A program made the translations under genes and the position numbers. Positions 52,237-61,519 of a stretch of 64,000 nucleotides of DNA are shown in pieces. Numbering within the stretch: position 1 is the first letter of the stretch; every line of letters begins with the position of its first letter. The stretch is taken from the NCBI GenBank assembly GCA_937907455.1, contig CALESQ010000043.1, positions 1 through 64,000 on the forward strand, written 5' to 3'. Under the pieces are notes generated by a model. The model was not told the DNA's origin. It did no database searches and was given only the letters and a program-made list of their open reading frames with translations. The DNA comes from an uncultured Caldilineales bacterium. GTDB taxonomy: Bacteria; Chloroflexota; Anaerolineae; JAAEKA01.

Positions 52237-53222
52237 GGTTGCCAACTGGGCGGTAGGTTGCGAATAATCTCGATGTCGCCAAAGGCCTGACCCTGGCGAG
52301 CGCCAACGCGCCGGGCCCACGCAGCCATACGAGCAACGCCTTCCTCTAATGGCACAGCAGCATCCTGGTTAAACACCTGACGCGCCTTGCTATGGTCGGG
52401 GTAAGCATGCTGCACCTCATTGCGGGCTGGCAGATGCGTAATCTGCGGTGCAACACCAAAGGCGTTAGCTACCGTCTTAGCCAGATGTTGCACAGTATAG
52501 GGCTGATCAGCGCCAACGTTGAAGATTTGGTTGTAAGCCGCGGGCACGTCCACGCTGCGAGCAATGACCGGCGCCACGTCGTCAATGTAGCTGAAAGCGC
52601 GCGTCTGGCTACCGTCGCCAAAGATGGTCATGGGCTGATCCTGCATGATTTGATTCATAAAGATGCCGATAACGTTGCGATAGCGGTCGCCGATGTTCTG
52701 GTTTTCGCCGTAAACGTTGTGGGGACGAAAGATGATGTAGTCGAGGCCGAACATTTCATGCGCGGCGCGCAGGTCTAATTCGACAGCATACTTGGCGATG
52801 CCGTAGGGATCCTCAGGCTGCGGCGTAAGATCCTCGATCATAGGGAGTTGATTAACGCCGTAAACAGCGATCGAAGATGTGAAGACAAAGCACTTGACAT
52901 GGTGCTTGATGGCCTCGTTGATCAGATTGACGCTGCCCAGCAGGTTGTTGGTGTAGTTGAATCGGCGGATAAAGTGCGACAACCCTTCAGCAGCGTAGGC
53001 GGCCAGATGGTAGACATAGTCGAACTGATGCTTGTCAAAAAGCCGCTGAACTAACTCGTGATCGGTGACGCTGCCTTGAACGAAGGTAACGCGTTCTGGC
53101 AGGTGGTCAGCAAAGCCTCCGCTTAGGTCATCAAGCACGACAACCTGATGCCCCCGATTCTGACAATGGCGGGCGATGTGGGAGCCGATGAAGCCAGCGC
53201 CGCCAGTGACTAATGTTTTCAT
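52233..53222 (-). CDS. NAD-dependent sugar epimerase/dehydratase (GalE-like)
   Basis: Short-chain extended reductase (329 residues) that interconverts nucleotide sugars such as UDP-glucose and UDP-galactose, or the N-acetyl forms. The NAD motif GGAGFIGSH is at residues 7-15. The catalytic serine/threonine lies in FTSSIAVYG near 117, and YGIAKYAVE supplies the YxxxK pair near 140. Later HNVYGENQN and QTRAFSYIDD regions are typical. It supplies an activated sugar for the surrounding transferases; the exact sugar is not determinable from the sequence alone. Confidence 0.92.
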   Translation of the reverse strand: MKTLVTGGAGFIGSHIARHCQNRGHQVVVLDDLSGGFADHLPERVTFVQGSVTDHELVQRLFDKHQFDYVYHLAAYAAEGLSHFIRRFNYTNNLLGSVNLINEAIKHHVKCFVFTSSIAVYGVNQLPMIEDLTPQPEDPYGIAKYAVELDLRAAHEMFGLDYIIFRPHNVYGENQNIGDRYRNVIGIFMNQIMQDQPMTIFGDGSQTRAFSYIDDVAPVIARSVDVPAAYNQIFNVGADQPYTVQHLAKTVANAFGVAPQITHLPARNEVQHAYPDHSKARQVFNQDAAVPLEEGVARMAAWARRVGARQGQAFGDIEIIRNLPPSWQP

Positions 53223-53272
53223 AGGCAGTTCCTATTCAGGAGATGTCTCCCGTCCGATCATCGGTCGGACGC

Positions 53273-54415
53273 TTAGCGTTTGAGTAGAGCGGCCAGTTTC
53301 CACTGGCCCCTGATGATCCATGGATACAAGTAATCCCAGAGGTGTTTTTCTGAAGGAAAGTCCGTATGCGGTCTCTCGGCGCGGTTGATGTACGCATCCA
53401 GTTGCGCCCTTGTCCAACCCATCTTCTTGAGGAAGTACAGTTTATCTTCTTCCAGCGCCATAGCGGAAGGGTACGGTATGTCCCCCAGCAGTTCCAACGC
53501 CTCACCCCGCGACATCTGTTCCGAGACAATCAGCGTGCTCAGATGGACATGGCGTTTATCTACTCCAAACTTCTCGGGAAGAATGTACCCTTGATAGAAA
53601 CGCGTGAAGATCGATTCGTAATGTTTGTACGGATACGGCTTGTAGCCATAATCGCGCTGTAGCATATCCAATGACTCGGATTTGCTGTATGCAAAGTAGT
53701 CCAAAAAAGGGTACAAGAAGATACCGCGCGCCAGTGTATACCAACCGAAATCAAAGGTGCCGATAGCGGGGAATGTCCTCAGCGGCGTTCCGCCGAACCT
53801 CTGCGCCAACGCCTGGATGTTCCTTTTATCCTTCTTGAACCAGTTCCACGCCTTCGGCATCTCCATACCCTCTGTGGCTGTGTTTATGCCAGTCAGAATG
53901 TATCTCAATCTCTGGCTGGCTGCTTGCTGATACATTACTGCCAACATAGCGTTATCATAAAGCAACTCAACGTCAATCACATCGGCATCGAAAAACGCCT
54001 GCATCAACTGGCGATACTCGTCCCAATCTATGACATGGGTGTACAGGTCCACACCCAGTCTGCGCACCAGGTTAGCGATGTTGTTTTGCGCCGATTCGGA
54101 GTCCCAGCCATTATCCATATGAACGGCAAGCGGACGTAAACCGAGTTTGACGGCATGCACCAGCGCAGTGGAGCTATCCACACCACCAGACACGCCCATG
54201 ATGCAATCATAGGCTTTGCCTTTACCGTTGTTCTTCACTCTCTCCACAAGTGCTTCGAGTTCGTGTTGACGTCGGGTGACATCCGTGAAAAGGATCGGTG
54301 ACGCTCGAGACAACATTTCGCTGCAAAAATTGCAGACCCCGTGTTCGTCAAAAACAATATCGGAGGCACTGGTATCCATCACACAACGCGTACAAATCTG
54401 ATAGCTATTCTCCAC
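53273..54415 (-). CDS. N-acetyl sugar amidotransferase (WbpG/PseA-like)
   Basis: ATP-dependent synthetase that converts an N-acetyl group of a nucleotide sugar into an acetamidino group using ammonia from the HisH/HisF pair encoded just upstream. The N-terminal zinc ribbon is ICTRCVMD with GVCNFC; the PP-loop is MGVSGGVDSSTALVHAVKL near residue 70. EGMEMPKAWNWFKKDKRNIQ and YKPYPYKHYESIFTRFYQG also match. I start at GTG 54415, which gives the normal family N-terminus and overlaps the hisF-like gene by 11 nt; an ATG at 54445 is possible. About 380 residues. Confidence 0.88.
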   Translation of the reverse strand: MENSYQICTRCVMDTSASDIVFDEHGVCNFCSEMLSRASPILFTDVTRRQHELEALVERVKNNGKGKAYDCIMGVSGGVDSSTALVHAVKLGLRPLAVHMDNGWDSESAQNNIANLVRRLGVDLYTHVIDWDEYRQLMQAFFDADVIDVELLYDNAMLAVMYQQAASQRLRYILTGINTATEGMEMPKAWNWFKKDKRNIQALAQRFGGTPLRTFPAIGTFDFGWYTLARGIFLYPFLDYFAYSKSESLDMLQRDYGYKPYPYKHYESIFTRFYQGYILPEKFGVDKRHVHLSTLIVSEQMSRGEALELLGDIPYPSAMALEEDKLYFLKKMGWTRAQLDAYINRAERPHTDFPSEKHLWDYLYPWIIRGQWKLAALLKR

Positions 54416-55178
54416 GGTTTGACCCCCACAGGTTTTCCAGTTCATGATATTGAGGATAAGTAATCAAGACCGCGCGATGTGGGCCATGAAAGACAAAATA
54501 GGCCCCCGCTGCTACAGCGCTGGCACCTGCATCAGTCGCGGCTTTGATGTCAGCAAGACTACCCGCTCCTCCCATTGCAATCACCGGCACAGGCAAATCC
54601 ACACATGCTTCCCGGATCAGATCAAGGTCCATACCTATCAGTGTGCCATCGCGATCCACGGCGCTTACCACTAACTCGCCTGCCCCGGCACCAACTACCC
54701 GTTTCGAGAACTCCAGCCAAGGTTGTTTCACAGTCTTGCCGGTAGCGGCAGCATAGAGATACGGCTTACCAAGCCAATTGCGCTTGATGTCAAGGGATAC
54801 GAGAACAGCCTGGCTGCCGAAACGATCAGCCAGGCGTGTGACCAGGGAAAGGTCCTCCAGAACTGCGGTCTGCAAACAGATCTTCTCCACACCTAGCGAG
54901 AACAATTGTTGCGCCTGCGCAATCGTCCGGATGCCGCCGCCGTAGCAGAGCGGCATAAAGCATTCGCTCGCAAATTGCTCAATCATGGCAAAATTCGGTG
55001 CTCGATGCTCTTTGCTAGCTCCGATGTCTAATACCATCAATTCATCGACTTCTTTGTCGTTGAAGATGCGGATCGCATTGATGGGATCACCTACGTACTT
55101 GGGGTTGGCAAACTTTAGAGTCTTGACCAACCCTCCACCGCGCAGCAAAAGGCATGGTATGACACGGTGTTTGAGCAT
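54405..55178 (-). CDS. HisF-like cyclase-type subunit (glycan amidotransferase partner)
   Basis: TIM-barrel protein (257 residues) of the imidazole-glycerol-phosphate synthase family. It keeps VSLDIKRNW (the Asp130-equivalent region) and SAVDRDGTLIGMD, but the N-terminus reads VIPCLLLRGGGLVKTLKFAN: the catalytic aspartate expected at position 11 (CLDV in histidine enzymes) is leucine. With the WbpG-like gene downstream and HisH upstream, this points to the glycan paralogue that only delivers ammonia, not to histidine synthesis. It starts at ATG 55178, overlapping the HisH stop by one base. Confidence 0.9.
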   Translation of the reverse strand: MLKHRVIPCLLLRGGGLVKTLKFANPKYVGDPINAIRIFNDKEVDELMVLDIGASKEHRAPNFAMIEQFASECFMPLCYGGGIRTIAQAQQLFSLGVEKICLQTAVLEDLSLVTRLADRFGSQAVLVSLDIKRNWLGKPYLYAAATGKTVKQPWLEFSKRVVGAGAGELVVSAVDRDGTLIGMDLDLIREACVDLPVPVIAMGGAGSLADIKAATDAGASAVAAGAYFVFHGPHRAVLITYPQYHELENLWGSNRGE

Positions 55179-55786
55179 CAGAATTCCACGAACTTCTTTA
55201 TCAGGTCCATACCGAAGCGATGGCTCTTTTCCGGATGGAACTGCACGCCGAAAATGTTCTCATGGCTGACAGCCGCTGCAAAATGAAAGCCGTAATCCGT
55301 GACAGCCAGAACATCTTCTGGATTGCTGCAAACCACATGATAGGAATGAACGAAGTAAAAGCGCTGTTCGTCTTGGCCGACTTCTATCAAAGGATTGGGC
55401 TTGACTATCGTAACGGTGTTCCAGCCCATATGTGGAACCTTCAGATTGTGCTCATCAGACATGCGAAAACGTTTCACGTGGGCGTCAATCCACCCAAGAC
55501 CAGGAAGATGCCCTTCCTCACTGGATCGACACAGTAGCTGCATGCCTAAACAGATGCCCAGCACAGGTACACCGCGATGAAGTACAGCTTCATTCAAGAC
55601 GTCAATCCACCCATCGTTCATTCCTGTCATGCCGTGATCGAAAGCGCCGACACCAGGTATAATGAGCTTATCGGCAGCAGAAACAGCGGCTGCACTAGAC
55701 GCTACAGCCACATCCGCACCGACTCGCTTGAGCATATTCACAATAGAACCCAGGTTACCCATGCCGTAATCAACAATAGTAATCAT
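55178..55786 (-). CDS. HisH-like glutamine amidotransferase subunit
   Basis: Class I glutaminase (202 residues) that releases ammonia from glutamine and passes it to the HisF-like partner. It begins MITIVDYGMGNLGSIVNML, carries the nucleophile in GICLGMQLLC near residue 79 and the His/Glu pair in GVQFHPEKSHRFG near the end. GAAGG-like sequence upstream supports ATG 55786 over a TTG two codons earlier. The three-gene order hisH, hisF, wbpG with one- to eleven-base overlaps marks an acetamidino-sugar module. Confidence 0.92.
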   Translation of the reverse strand: MITIVDYGMGNLGSIVNMLKRVGADVAVASSAAAVSAADKLIIPGVGAFDHGMTGMNDGWIDVLNEAVLHRGVPVLGICLGMQLLCRSSEEGHLPGLGWIDAHVKRFRMSDEHNLKVPHMGWNTVTIVKPNPLIEVGQDEQRFYFVHSYHVVCSNPEDVLAVTDYGFHFAAAVSHENIFGVQFHPEKSHRFGMDLIKKFVEF

Positions 55787-55939
55787 AATCAATACCTTCG
55801 GCCAGTCAAGCTAAGGTGACAGCTGTTGAATCTCCGGAGCAATGAAGTACGCTGGATCTAGCTTCTTACATCGAAAGTTGTATTTGAATGCCTTTCATAC
55901 AACTTCCACGATTTGCGCCATGGTACACCAACGTAGTTC

Positions 55940-57301
55940 TCACAGGGACACAGGGTTATTGTCATGATTGTATCCGTAAATGAGTTGTCCATAAATTATC
56001 ATCATCTCCTGTGCATTCTCATTGATTGTTTTGACGGCTGGTATACTTTGCCGCAATTGGTGCAGTAGCTCAGGGTTCTCGACGATGCAGGCAATTTGGC
56101 GTGCCAAATCATCGGCGTCTGCGGTTCGAAAATGCAGTCCACAGACTCCATGTTCTACTGTCTCGCACACCCCAGGCTGATCACTGACGATCACAGGAAC
56201 GCCAGCCGCGAAGGCTTCTTTGATTACGGTTGGATTCACCTCAAAGCTGAGAGATGGCACGACGACGACATCAAGCTCACTTAGCATGCTGGCCAGTTGG
56301 CAGCGTGCAAAAGGACCGGACCAATGGACGCTGGCCACAGACCGCGCCCGTAGCGCTTGTGCATAGTCTGGTTGCTGCATGGGATCGCCATAGATGAATA
56401 GCGCAGCCGGAGTGCCTTCGGGCAGCCGGCCAAAGGCGTCCACCAGAGTATGCACCCCCTTAATCTGCTGGATGTGGCCGATGTAACCAAAACGAATATG
56501 AGAACTCGGATGATGCTGAACATCCGCAGCCCACGCCATGTCGAAACCCTGCAACGAATAGACCATGTGATCGGTTCGGAAGCCATGCCGAGCAAACAGG
56601 TCAATTAAGGAGCGCGCAGGCGCCACTGCCACGTCGACGCTGGCAAGTATGTCACGCAGATAGGATTGGCGACGAGCCATGTCGCCCAACATACCGACCA
56701 ATCCTGGCTGGCGAGTAACCCATGACAAACGGCCTGCCTGCGACAACAGCTTCTCCTGGACTAGCGCGGGCAAAAATTTGCCTGACCAACGCAGCGCCTT
56801 GGTGCCATCCAACACACAGGACTGGCATCCCCAGGGTGACTCCGGCCCGAGGCAGGTGCGGCCATCCTTGTACACCAGATTTTGCAAGGCACACATAAAC
56901 CAGAACTGATGCAGATGCAGAACGACCGGTATCCGCAGCGATTTGGCTTCCTGGATTACCCTTGCCGACAGAGTCAGGCAAGAGTGGACATGCACTATAT
57001 CCGGGCGCACCTGCATCAGCAAATCGCGCAAGACGGGTGCCAGAGTCTTGTTGTCGTACAAATAATCAAAGGGCGCAGGTGCTTTGCGCCAGTTCAACAG
57101 GATGCGATGCACGATGACACCGTTGTGTACATCCTCAGTGATGCCATTGAAATGGGCGTGACCTTCTTCCCAAGTTCCGGCGCACACCACGTGGACTGCA
57201 ATGCCCATGCGCGCCAGTTGCTCTGCCAGTTGAACAGTGTAAAGCGTTGCGCCGCCGGTACGTGCTGGCGGGTAAACATCGACCACTAGAAGGATTCGCA
57301 T
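55940..57301 (-). CDS. Glycosyltransferase family 4 protein
   Basis: GT-B glycosyltransferase of 453 residues. MRILLVVDVYPPARTGGATL is the typical GT4 start; RPDIVHVHSCLTLSARVIQE lies in the acceptor half. The donor half has IRFGYIGHIQQIKGVHTLVD, DVVVVPSLSFEVNPTVIKEA and FAAGVPVIVSDQPGVCETVE. A cysteine-rich stretch with CLGPESPWGCQSCVL in the middle is unusual for soluble GT4 enzymes but known in related proteins. ATG 57301 avoids overlap with the preceding gene; the frame is open further upstream. Confidence 0.88.
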   Translation of the reverse strand: MRILLVVDVYPPARTGGATLYTVQLAEQLARMGIAVHVVCAGTWEEGHAHFNGITEDVHNGVIVHRILLNWRKAPAPFDYLYDNKTLAPVLRDLLMQVRPDIVHVHSCLTLSARVIQEAKSLRIPVVLHLHQFWFMCALQNLVYKDGRTCLGPESPWGCQSCVLDGTKALRWSGKFLPALVQEKLLSQAGRLSWVTRQPGLVGMLGDMARRQSYLRDILASVDVAVAPARSLIDLFARHGFRTDHMVYSLQGFDMAWAADVQHHPSSHIRFGYIGHIQQIKGVHTLVDAFGRLPEGTPAALFIYGDPMQQPDYAQALRARSVASVHWSGPFARCQLASMLSELDVVVVPSLSFEVNPTVIKEAFAAGVPVIVSDQPGVCETVEHGVCGLHFRTADADDLARQIACIVENPELLHQLRQSIPAVKTINENAQEMMIIYGQLIYGYNHDNNPVSL

Positions 57302-57308
57302 AATGACG

Positions 57309-58688
57309 TTACGTGCTGGTTGCGTCAACAACATGATCAAGGAGGTTAGCAAGTTGCTTTGTCACCATCCGCCTATCATACTGGCTGATGTACTCCGCGT
57401 CTGGATGATAGAACTGTCTCCGAAAACTGTCATAGTCCTGTGCTATTTGTCCTAGGATCTGTGCTAGCCGTACAATGTTATCCGGATCAATCGCACATCC
57501 GATCCCACTACGATGTATTAGATCTGCTCCCACTCCGGAAGCTATGGCAAGCGCTGGAACGCCTGTCGCCATGTACTCATATACTTTACCTGATGAGGCT
57601 TCAGGGCCCCCGCGCAACAGTAGCAGAAGCACGTCAGCCGCCTTCATCAATGCTATGGCATCGGGGTGAGGTATACGCTCCAGATCCAGGGAAAACAAAT
57701 GGGAAAACGCTGAGTTTCTGATCGCTTGCACATCCGCAGGATGTATATGACCCACAAAATGAAAAAAGAGCCGCTCAACAAGGTTTTCGTTGTATCGCAA
57801 TTGTTCGAGGGCCGCAAGTAACGGTAGGATAACCCCTTGATAGGCCTGCCCAGGATGCAGGAATGTAATACGGTGTCGTTCTCGCACAGGCATGTCGCCA
57901 ACATCCACGTATCCATCAACGAAATCATCGCGATCAAAACCGTTGGGAATTGTCAAGAAAGGTTTGGCTCGGTCTTTTTGAAATACCTTTTCCTTAAGCA
58001 TGTCCAATACAGGTTCGGTCACGGACACTACCGCTGCGGCGTGTTGCAGCACTCTGTTCTCTGCGAGCCGGTCGAATCGATGTCGTAGCCCGGTGTTATG
58101 ATAAGTAAATGAGTTATCCGTCCACGGATCGCGTGCATCACATATCCATGGCCGTCCGGTTAGCTCTTGTAGCAAGGCGCCCGCTAAGGCAGGAGACCAC
58201 GGAGGGGAAGTCGTAAGAATTGCATCTATGTTCTCCTGCCTGATGATTCTACGAGCAAGCGGCACAATCCGCAGAGACCAATACAGCTTATCGTCGATAA
58301 GGGGGTTCTCCACCAGGGTCAATGGCGACAGGATGGCTCGACGCAGGCGTTTAGCCAACGACAAGCCTGGTGACGTTGCGCGTCCAGGTGCGAACCCAAA
58401 TGATTCAGCCGGACCTAGGCCAGGCACGGACTGCCAGCCCACGAATTTCGCCAGGCGTTTCACGGGCTGGGGTCGGGGTGTGGACACACGCCAAACTGGC
58501 ACAACTGAGGGTATATCGGCAAGCAGAGTTGTATCCGTTCCCTGCACTTCGTCCTGATCGGCAGCAATCACATAGGGCTGCCAGCCAAACTGCGGAAGAT
58601 ACTTGACGAATTTCGCTGGACGCTGGACTCCACTGCCGCCGATGGGTGGAAAATGATAGGCGATGAAAAGGACCTTACGCGTTTTCAT
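57309..58688 (-). CDS. Glycosyltransferase family 4 protein
   Basis: GT-B glycosyltransferase of 459 residues, beginning MKTRKVLFIAYHFPPIGGSG followed by VQRPAKFVKYLPQFGWQPYV. The middle contains NIDAILTTSPPWSPALAGAL and PWICDARDPWTDNSFTYHNT, common in GT4 enzymes of this subgroup; the donor half has ITFLHPGQAYQGVILPLLAA and SSGKVYEYMATGVPALAIAS. It abuts the next gene (one-base overlap at 58688), so translation is probably coupled. Confidence 0.87.
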   Translation of the reverse strand: MKTRKVLFIAYHFPPIGGSGVQRPAKFVKYLPQFGWQPYVIAADQDEVQGTDTTLLADIPSVVPVWRVSTPRPQPVKRLAKFVGWQSVPGLGPAESFGFAPGRATSPGLSLAKRLRRAILSPLTLVENPLIDDKLYWSLRIVPLARRIIRQENIDAILTTSPPWSPALAGALLQELTGRPWICDARDPWTDNSFTYHNTGLRHRFDRLAENRVLQHAAAVVSVTEPVLDMLKEKVFQKDRAKPFLTIPNGFDRDDFVDGYVDVGDMPVRERHRITFLHPGQAYQGVILPLLAALEQLRYNENLVERLFFHFVGHIHPADVQAIRNSAFSHLFSLDLERIPHPDAIALMKAADVLLLLLRGGPEASSGKVYEYMATGVPALAIASGVGADLIHRSGIGCAIDPDNIVRLAQILGQIAQDYDSFRRQFYHPDAEYISQYDRRMVTKQLANLLDHVVDATST

Positions 58689-59680
58689 CAGACGGCCATT
58701 CGCTCAATCTGTTCAACAACTTCCTGCACCATGCGTCTTTCATCAAATTGGGCTTCTGCTACGGCACGCATGCTTTGCTGCAAGGAAATCCGATCGTTAT
58801 CGTGCAGACTTGCATAGTTTAAGAGTTTGCTGCGTAAGTCACGAGATGTCATAAAGATGTTCTCAGCAGGCAGAACCTCCTCAGCTCCTCCCCAAAAATG
58901 ACTGAGACAGAAGCATCCACTGGCCATTGCTTCCAGCAAAGCAACCTGCTGCCCCTCCCAATAGCTATTGGAAATAAAGATATCTATATTGTCATGCCAC
59001 CTATTTATATTCTGTTGATAGCCACGCAAAGTAACAGCATCCTGAAGTCCTAACTTATCAATCATTGATTGCATAGCCCAGAAATAACGAAGTGCATCCT
59101 CCTTCCCAGCACCTCCTACTACGTCCAAGACAAACGGATAGCCATCCTGGCGCAACTCGGCCACCGTCAGAATGGCTTCATATACACGTTTAACCGGCAA
59201 GAGCGAGCATAACATGCCCAGGCGATGTTGATACTGCCGTTGCACAACGCGAAACCGGTCCAGATTGACGCCGTAGGGAATGACCACTACCGATTTTGGA
59301 GGCGTCTTTGCGACTGCGAGCAATTGGCGCTTAATATGATGAGATGGGACAATTACTACGTCAACGCGTGACCAATCCACCATGGATGCCGTGATGGCGA
59401 GTTCAATAGAGTGCAGGCGACAAATGATCGGACAGCTTTTCCGCATATGACTGGCCTTAACCAGCAAGGCACCTGCCCATTCAAACACAACTACTGCCCG
59501 ATTGCGCAGGAACTGAGCAAGTTGTATGTCTAAAAGGGCTTTGTTGGCAGACAATCCAATAACCGGCGCGCGTATGAAGCGAGGTGCGAAAACAGTAACT
59601 TCCTGTCTCTTTCGCAGTTCATCTTCAATTGGTCTGAAAAACTGAGGATCATCCTCGAATATAATCCCAATGTCGGACAT
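58688..59680 (-). CDS. Glycosyltransferase family 4-like protein
   Basis: Shorter GT-B protein of 330 residues. MSDIGIIFEDDPQFFRPIED is an atypical start with an acidic segment. The donor half shows KSVVVIPYGVNLDRFRVVQR, HRLGMLCSLLPVKRVYEAIL, DIFISNSYWEGQQVALLEAM and ASGCFCLSHFWGGAEEVLPA, clearly GT4. The acceptor half is reduced compared with its neighbours, so the acceptor may differ. Coupled to the gene at 57309-58688. Confidence 0.82.
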   Translation of the reverse strand: MSDIGIIFEDDPQFFRPIEDELRKRQEVTVFAPRFIRAPVIGLSANKALLDIQLAQFLRNRAVVVFEWAGALLVKASHMRKSCPIICRLHSIELAITASMVDWSRVDVVIVPSHHIKRQLLAVAKTPPKSVVVIPYGVNLDRFRVVQRQYQHRLGMLCSLLPVKRVYEAILTVAELRQDGYPFVLDVVGGAGKEDALRYFWAMQSMIDKLGLQDAVTLRGYQQNINRWHDNIDIFISNSYWEGQQVALLEAMASGCFCLSHFWGGAEEVLPAENIFMTSRDLRSKLLNYASLHDNDRISLQQSMRAVAEAQFDERRMVQEVVEQIERMAV

Positions 59681-59724
59681 TTACTATCTCTCTTTTCGAT
59701 TCACGTGCTGTCTTGATATTCCTC

Positions 59725-61227
59725 TCAGCGCTGGCGCGAGCGCCTCAATTTAATCAGCACCACTCCACCCACAACTACCAGGGCTGGTAAGACGCTGATT
59801 ATTAGAATGGTTGAACCACTTATGGTCATGTGCTGCGCATCACCTGCGCCCGAAGTACCAGATATACCACTGGCTAATGCAGAACTTATTGCCAATTCGG
59901 TTGTCGGTGATGACATAGTACGTGAGATCGATGGCGTATCGGCAGGCTGAAGTTCTGCTACGCTATCCGCCGTTTGTGTGGGCACTAATACAGTGCCTTC
60001 CATCGCTGTCACTAGCGTGGCAGGAGCGCCCGTATCGTACGAGCTGTACCAAATGTCCGCGCTATCGTATTCTATCCAGACTGCGTGGATTACATGCCCT
60101 AAAGATATCGCAGCAGACGGCCCTTGTGAGTCCGGTAGGTCTCCAGAAATGACCAGTGCGGAGTTCCACCCGCGATCATCTAATGCAGAATACCAAATTG
60201 AGTCCTGGCGTCCCAGACCTATGCCAGCACAGATCAAGTGAATTTTCGCGCCGTTATCCTGTAGCATGGTAGGAGGGCCAGCGTACCCGCTTGCCAGGGA
60301 AATCGTGATGCTGTCGCTCCAATTCTCCCCGCCATCTGACGACCAACGATGGTACCGCCCACCAGCCATTAAGTTACCAATCCAGACCAAATGCAGCTTA
60401 TCGTCGGCATCGACAAACAACTCGCTTGCGCCATAACCCAGACCTGGCGCAACTTCCTCCACCATAGGCCAACTTTGTCCTTCATCAATCGATCGACTAA
60501 ACCATACACCTGCCGGCGCCCAATTCGTTTCCTCTGCGTGCCTGGTCCAGGAAACAAAGATGCGCCCTGCTGCGTCAACTGCCGTACTCACGAGGCCGAA
60601 AGCGAAATCCGTCTGAGTGTTAAGAGCTACGACCACAGGAACCGACCAGTTTTCTCCGGTATCATCTGCATGCAAGGTTATGATCTCCTCGGCATTTCGC
60701 ACATACGCTACGTAATACTTGCCGGATTGATCAAGCGCCAGGTCGGCGCCATGGATAGATGCATTAGATTCCAGCGACACGGTGATCCATGCTTGGGCCG
60801 ATCTTGCGTCTGTGACATCGGCCAAGCTAATGTTCAACTGATTGTTCTGGCTCCAGAGCAATACCAGCCTGTTGTGTCGATCAACTGTCAACGCGTGAGG
60901 CACAGCACCATCACCATTGCCGACCGCCAAAATATCGTAAGAATCCGACCATGTCCCGTCAATGAGGCGTCTGTAGTACACAGTATCAGGGCTGTTAGAG
61001 TCGTTCTCCTGACTGGACTCACCCCAGACCACATGAACATTGCCCACCAAGTCGGACACAACTAACGGAGAGGTAGAATACGACTGGCTATTGGAGAGAT
61101 TGATCGGCTGCGTCCAGACACCCAGTGTCGCAGCTTCCCTAACTGAAAGCTGCGAGAAGAACGTCAGGAAGGGAAACAGGACTACGCTTAGAAGACAGAT
61201 ATGAGGAATACAGATTCGGGTTTTCAC
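59725..61227 (-). CDS. Surface-anchored BNR/sialidase-like beta-propeller protein
   Basis: Exported protein of 500 residues, with a hydrophobic N-terminus (VKTRICIPHICLLSVVLFPF from GTG 61227) and a C-terminal transmembrane segment (STILIISVLPALVVVGGVVL) followed by RRSRQR. Between them are repeated propeller motifs such as HVVWGESSQ, LHLVWIGN, FVSWTRHAE and SSDGGENWSDS, the last close to the BNR/Asp-box pattern SxDxGxxW. A catalytic sialidase triad cannot be confirmed, so a binding role is as likely as hydrolysis. A TATACT about 7 nt upstream of the start could be a -10 box. It is the only secreted protein inside the glycan locus. Confidence 0.72.
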   Translation of the reverse strand: MKTRICIPHICLLSVVLFPFLTFFSQLSVREAATLGVWTQPINLSNSQSYSTSPLVVSDLVGNVHVVWGESSQENDSNSPDTVYYRRLIDGTWSDSYDILAVGNGDGAVPHALTVDRHNRLVLLWSQNNQLNISLADVTDARSAQAWITVSLESNASIHGADLALDQSGKYYVAYVRNAEEIITLHADDTGENWSVPVVVALNTQTDFAFGLVSTAVDAAGRIFVSWTRHAEETNWAPAGVWFSRSIDEGQSWPMVEEVAPGLGYGASELFVDADDKLHLVWIGNLMAGGRYHRWSSDGGENWSDSITISLASGYAGPPTMLQDNGAKIHLICAGIGLGRQDSIWYSALDDRGWNSALVISGDLPDSQGPSAAISLGHVIHAVWIEYDSADIWYSSYDTGAPATLVTAMEGTVLVPTQTADSVAELQPADTPSISRTMSSPTTELAISSALASGISGTSGAGDAQHMTISGSTILIISVLPALVVVGGVVLIKLRRSRQR

Positions 61228-61519
61228 GCTATTAGTATACCTTCAAAGTCGTTGGTGCTACCAATACGAGTTGTCTTTGCAGAATACCTCACCCCCGGTA
61301 CTTTCCGGGCGATGATTGAGATGTCTGGAGGCAATGGTACAAGAAAAGTAACCCAGTGAAGCAGCATCATAGTAACTTTGTGTGGTTAAGTGGTCGCAGG
61401 CCAGATTCTGATTCAACTACTGGCTCACGCGTTGACAGCCGTCACATGGAAAAGCATGAGCACATTTTCAATCAAGACCATGAGACTCAATTCAAAACGT
61501 AGTTCAGCCAATGTCTCTT
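61228..61519. other. Intergenic region between BNR protein and ABC ATPase
   Basis: About 290 bp with no reading frame I can support. The frames seen on the plus strand look spurious. It probably contains the promoter of the BNR gene. Confidence 0.4.

Noticed and set aside
54405..55786. Histidine biosynthesis genes hisF and hisH
   Set aside because: The HisF-like protein lacks Asp11 and the pair is embedded with a WbpG-like gene in a glycan locus.
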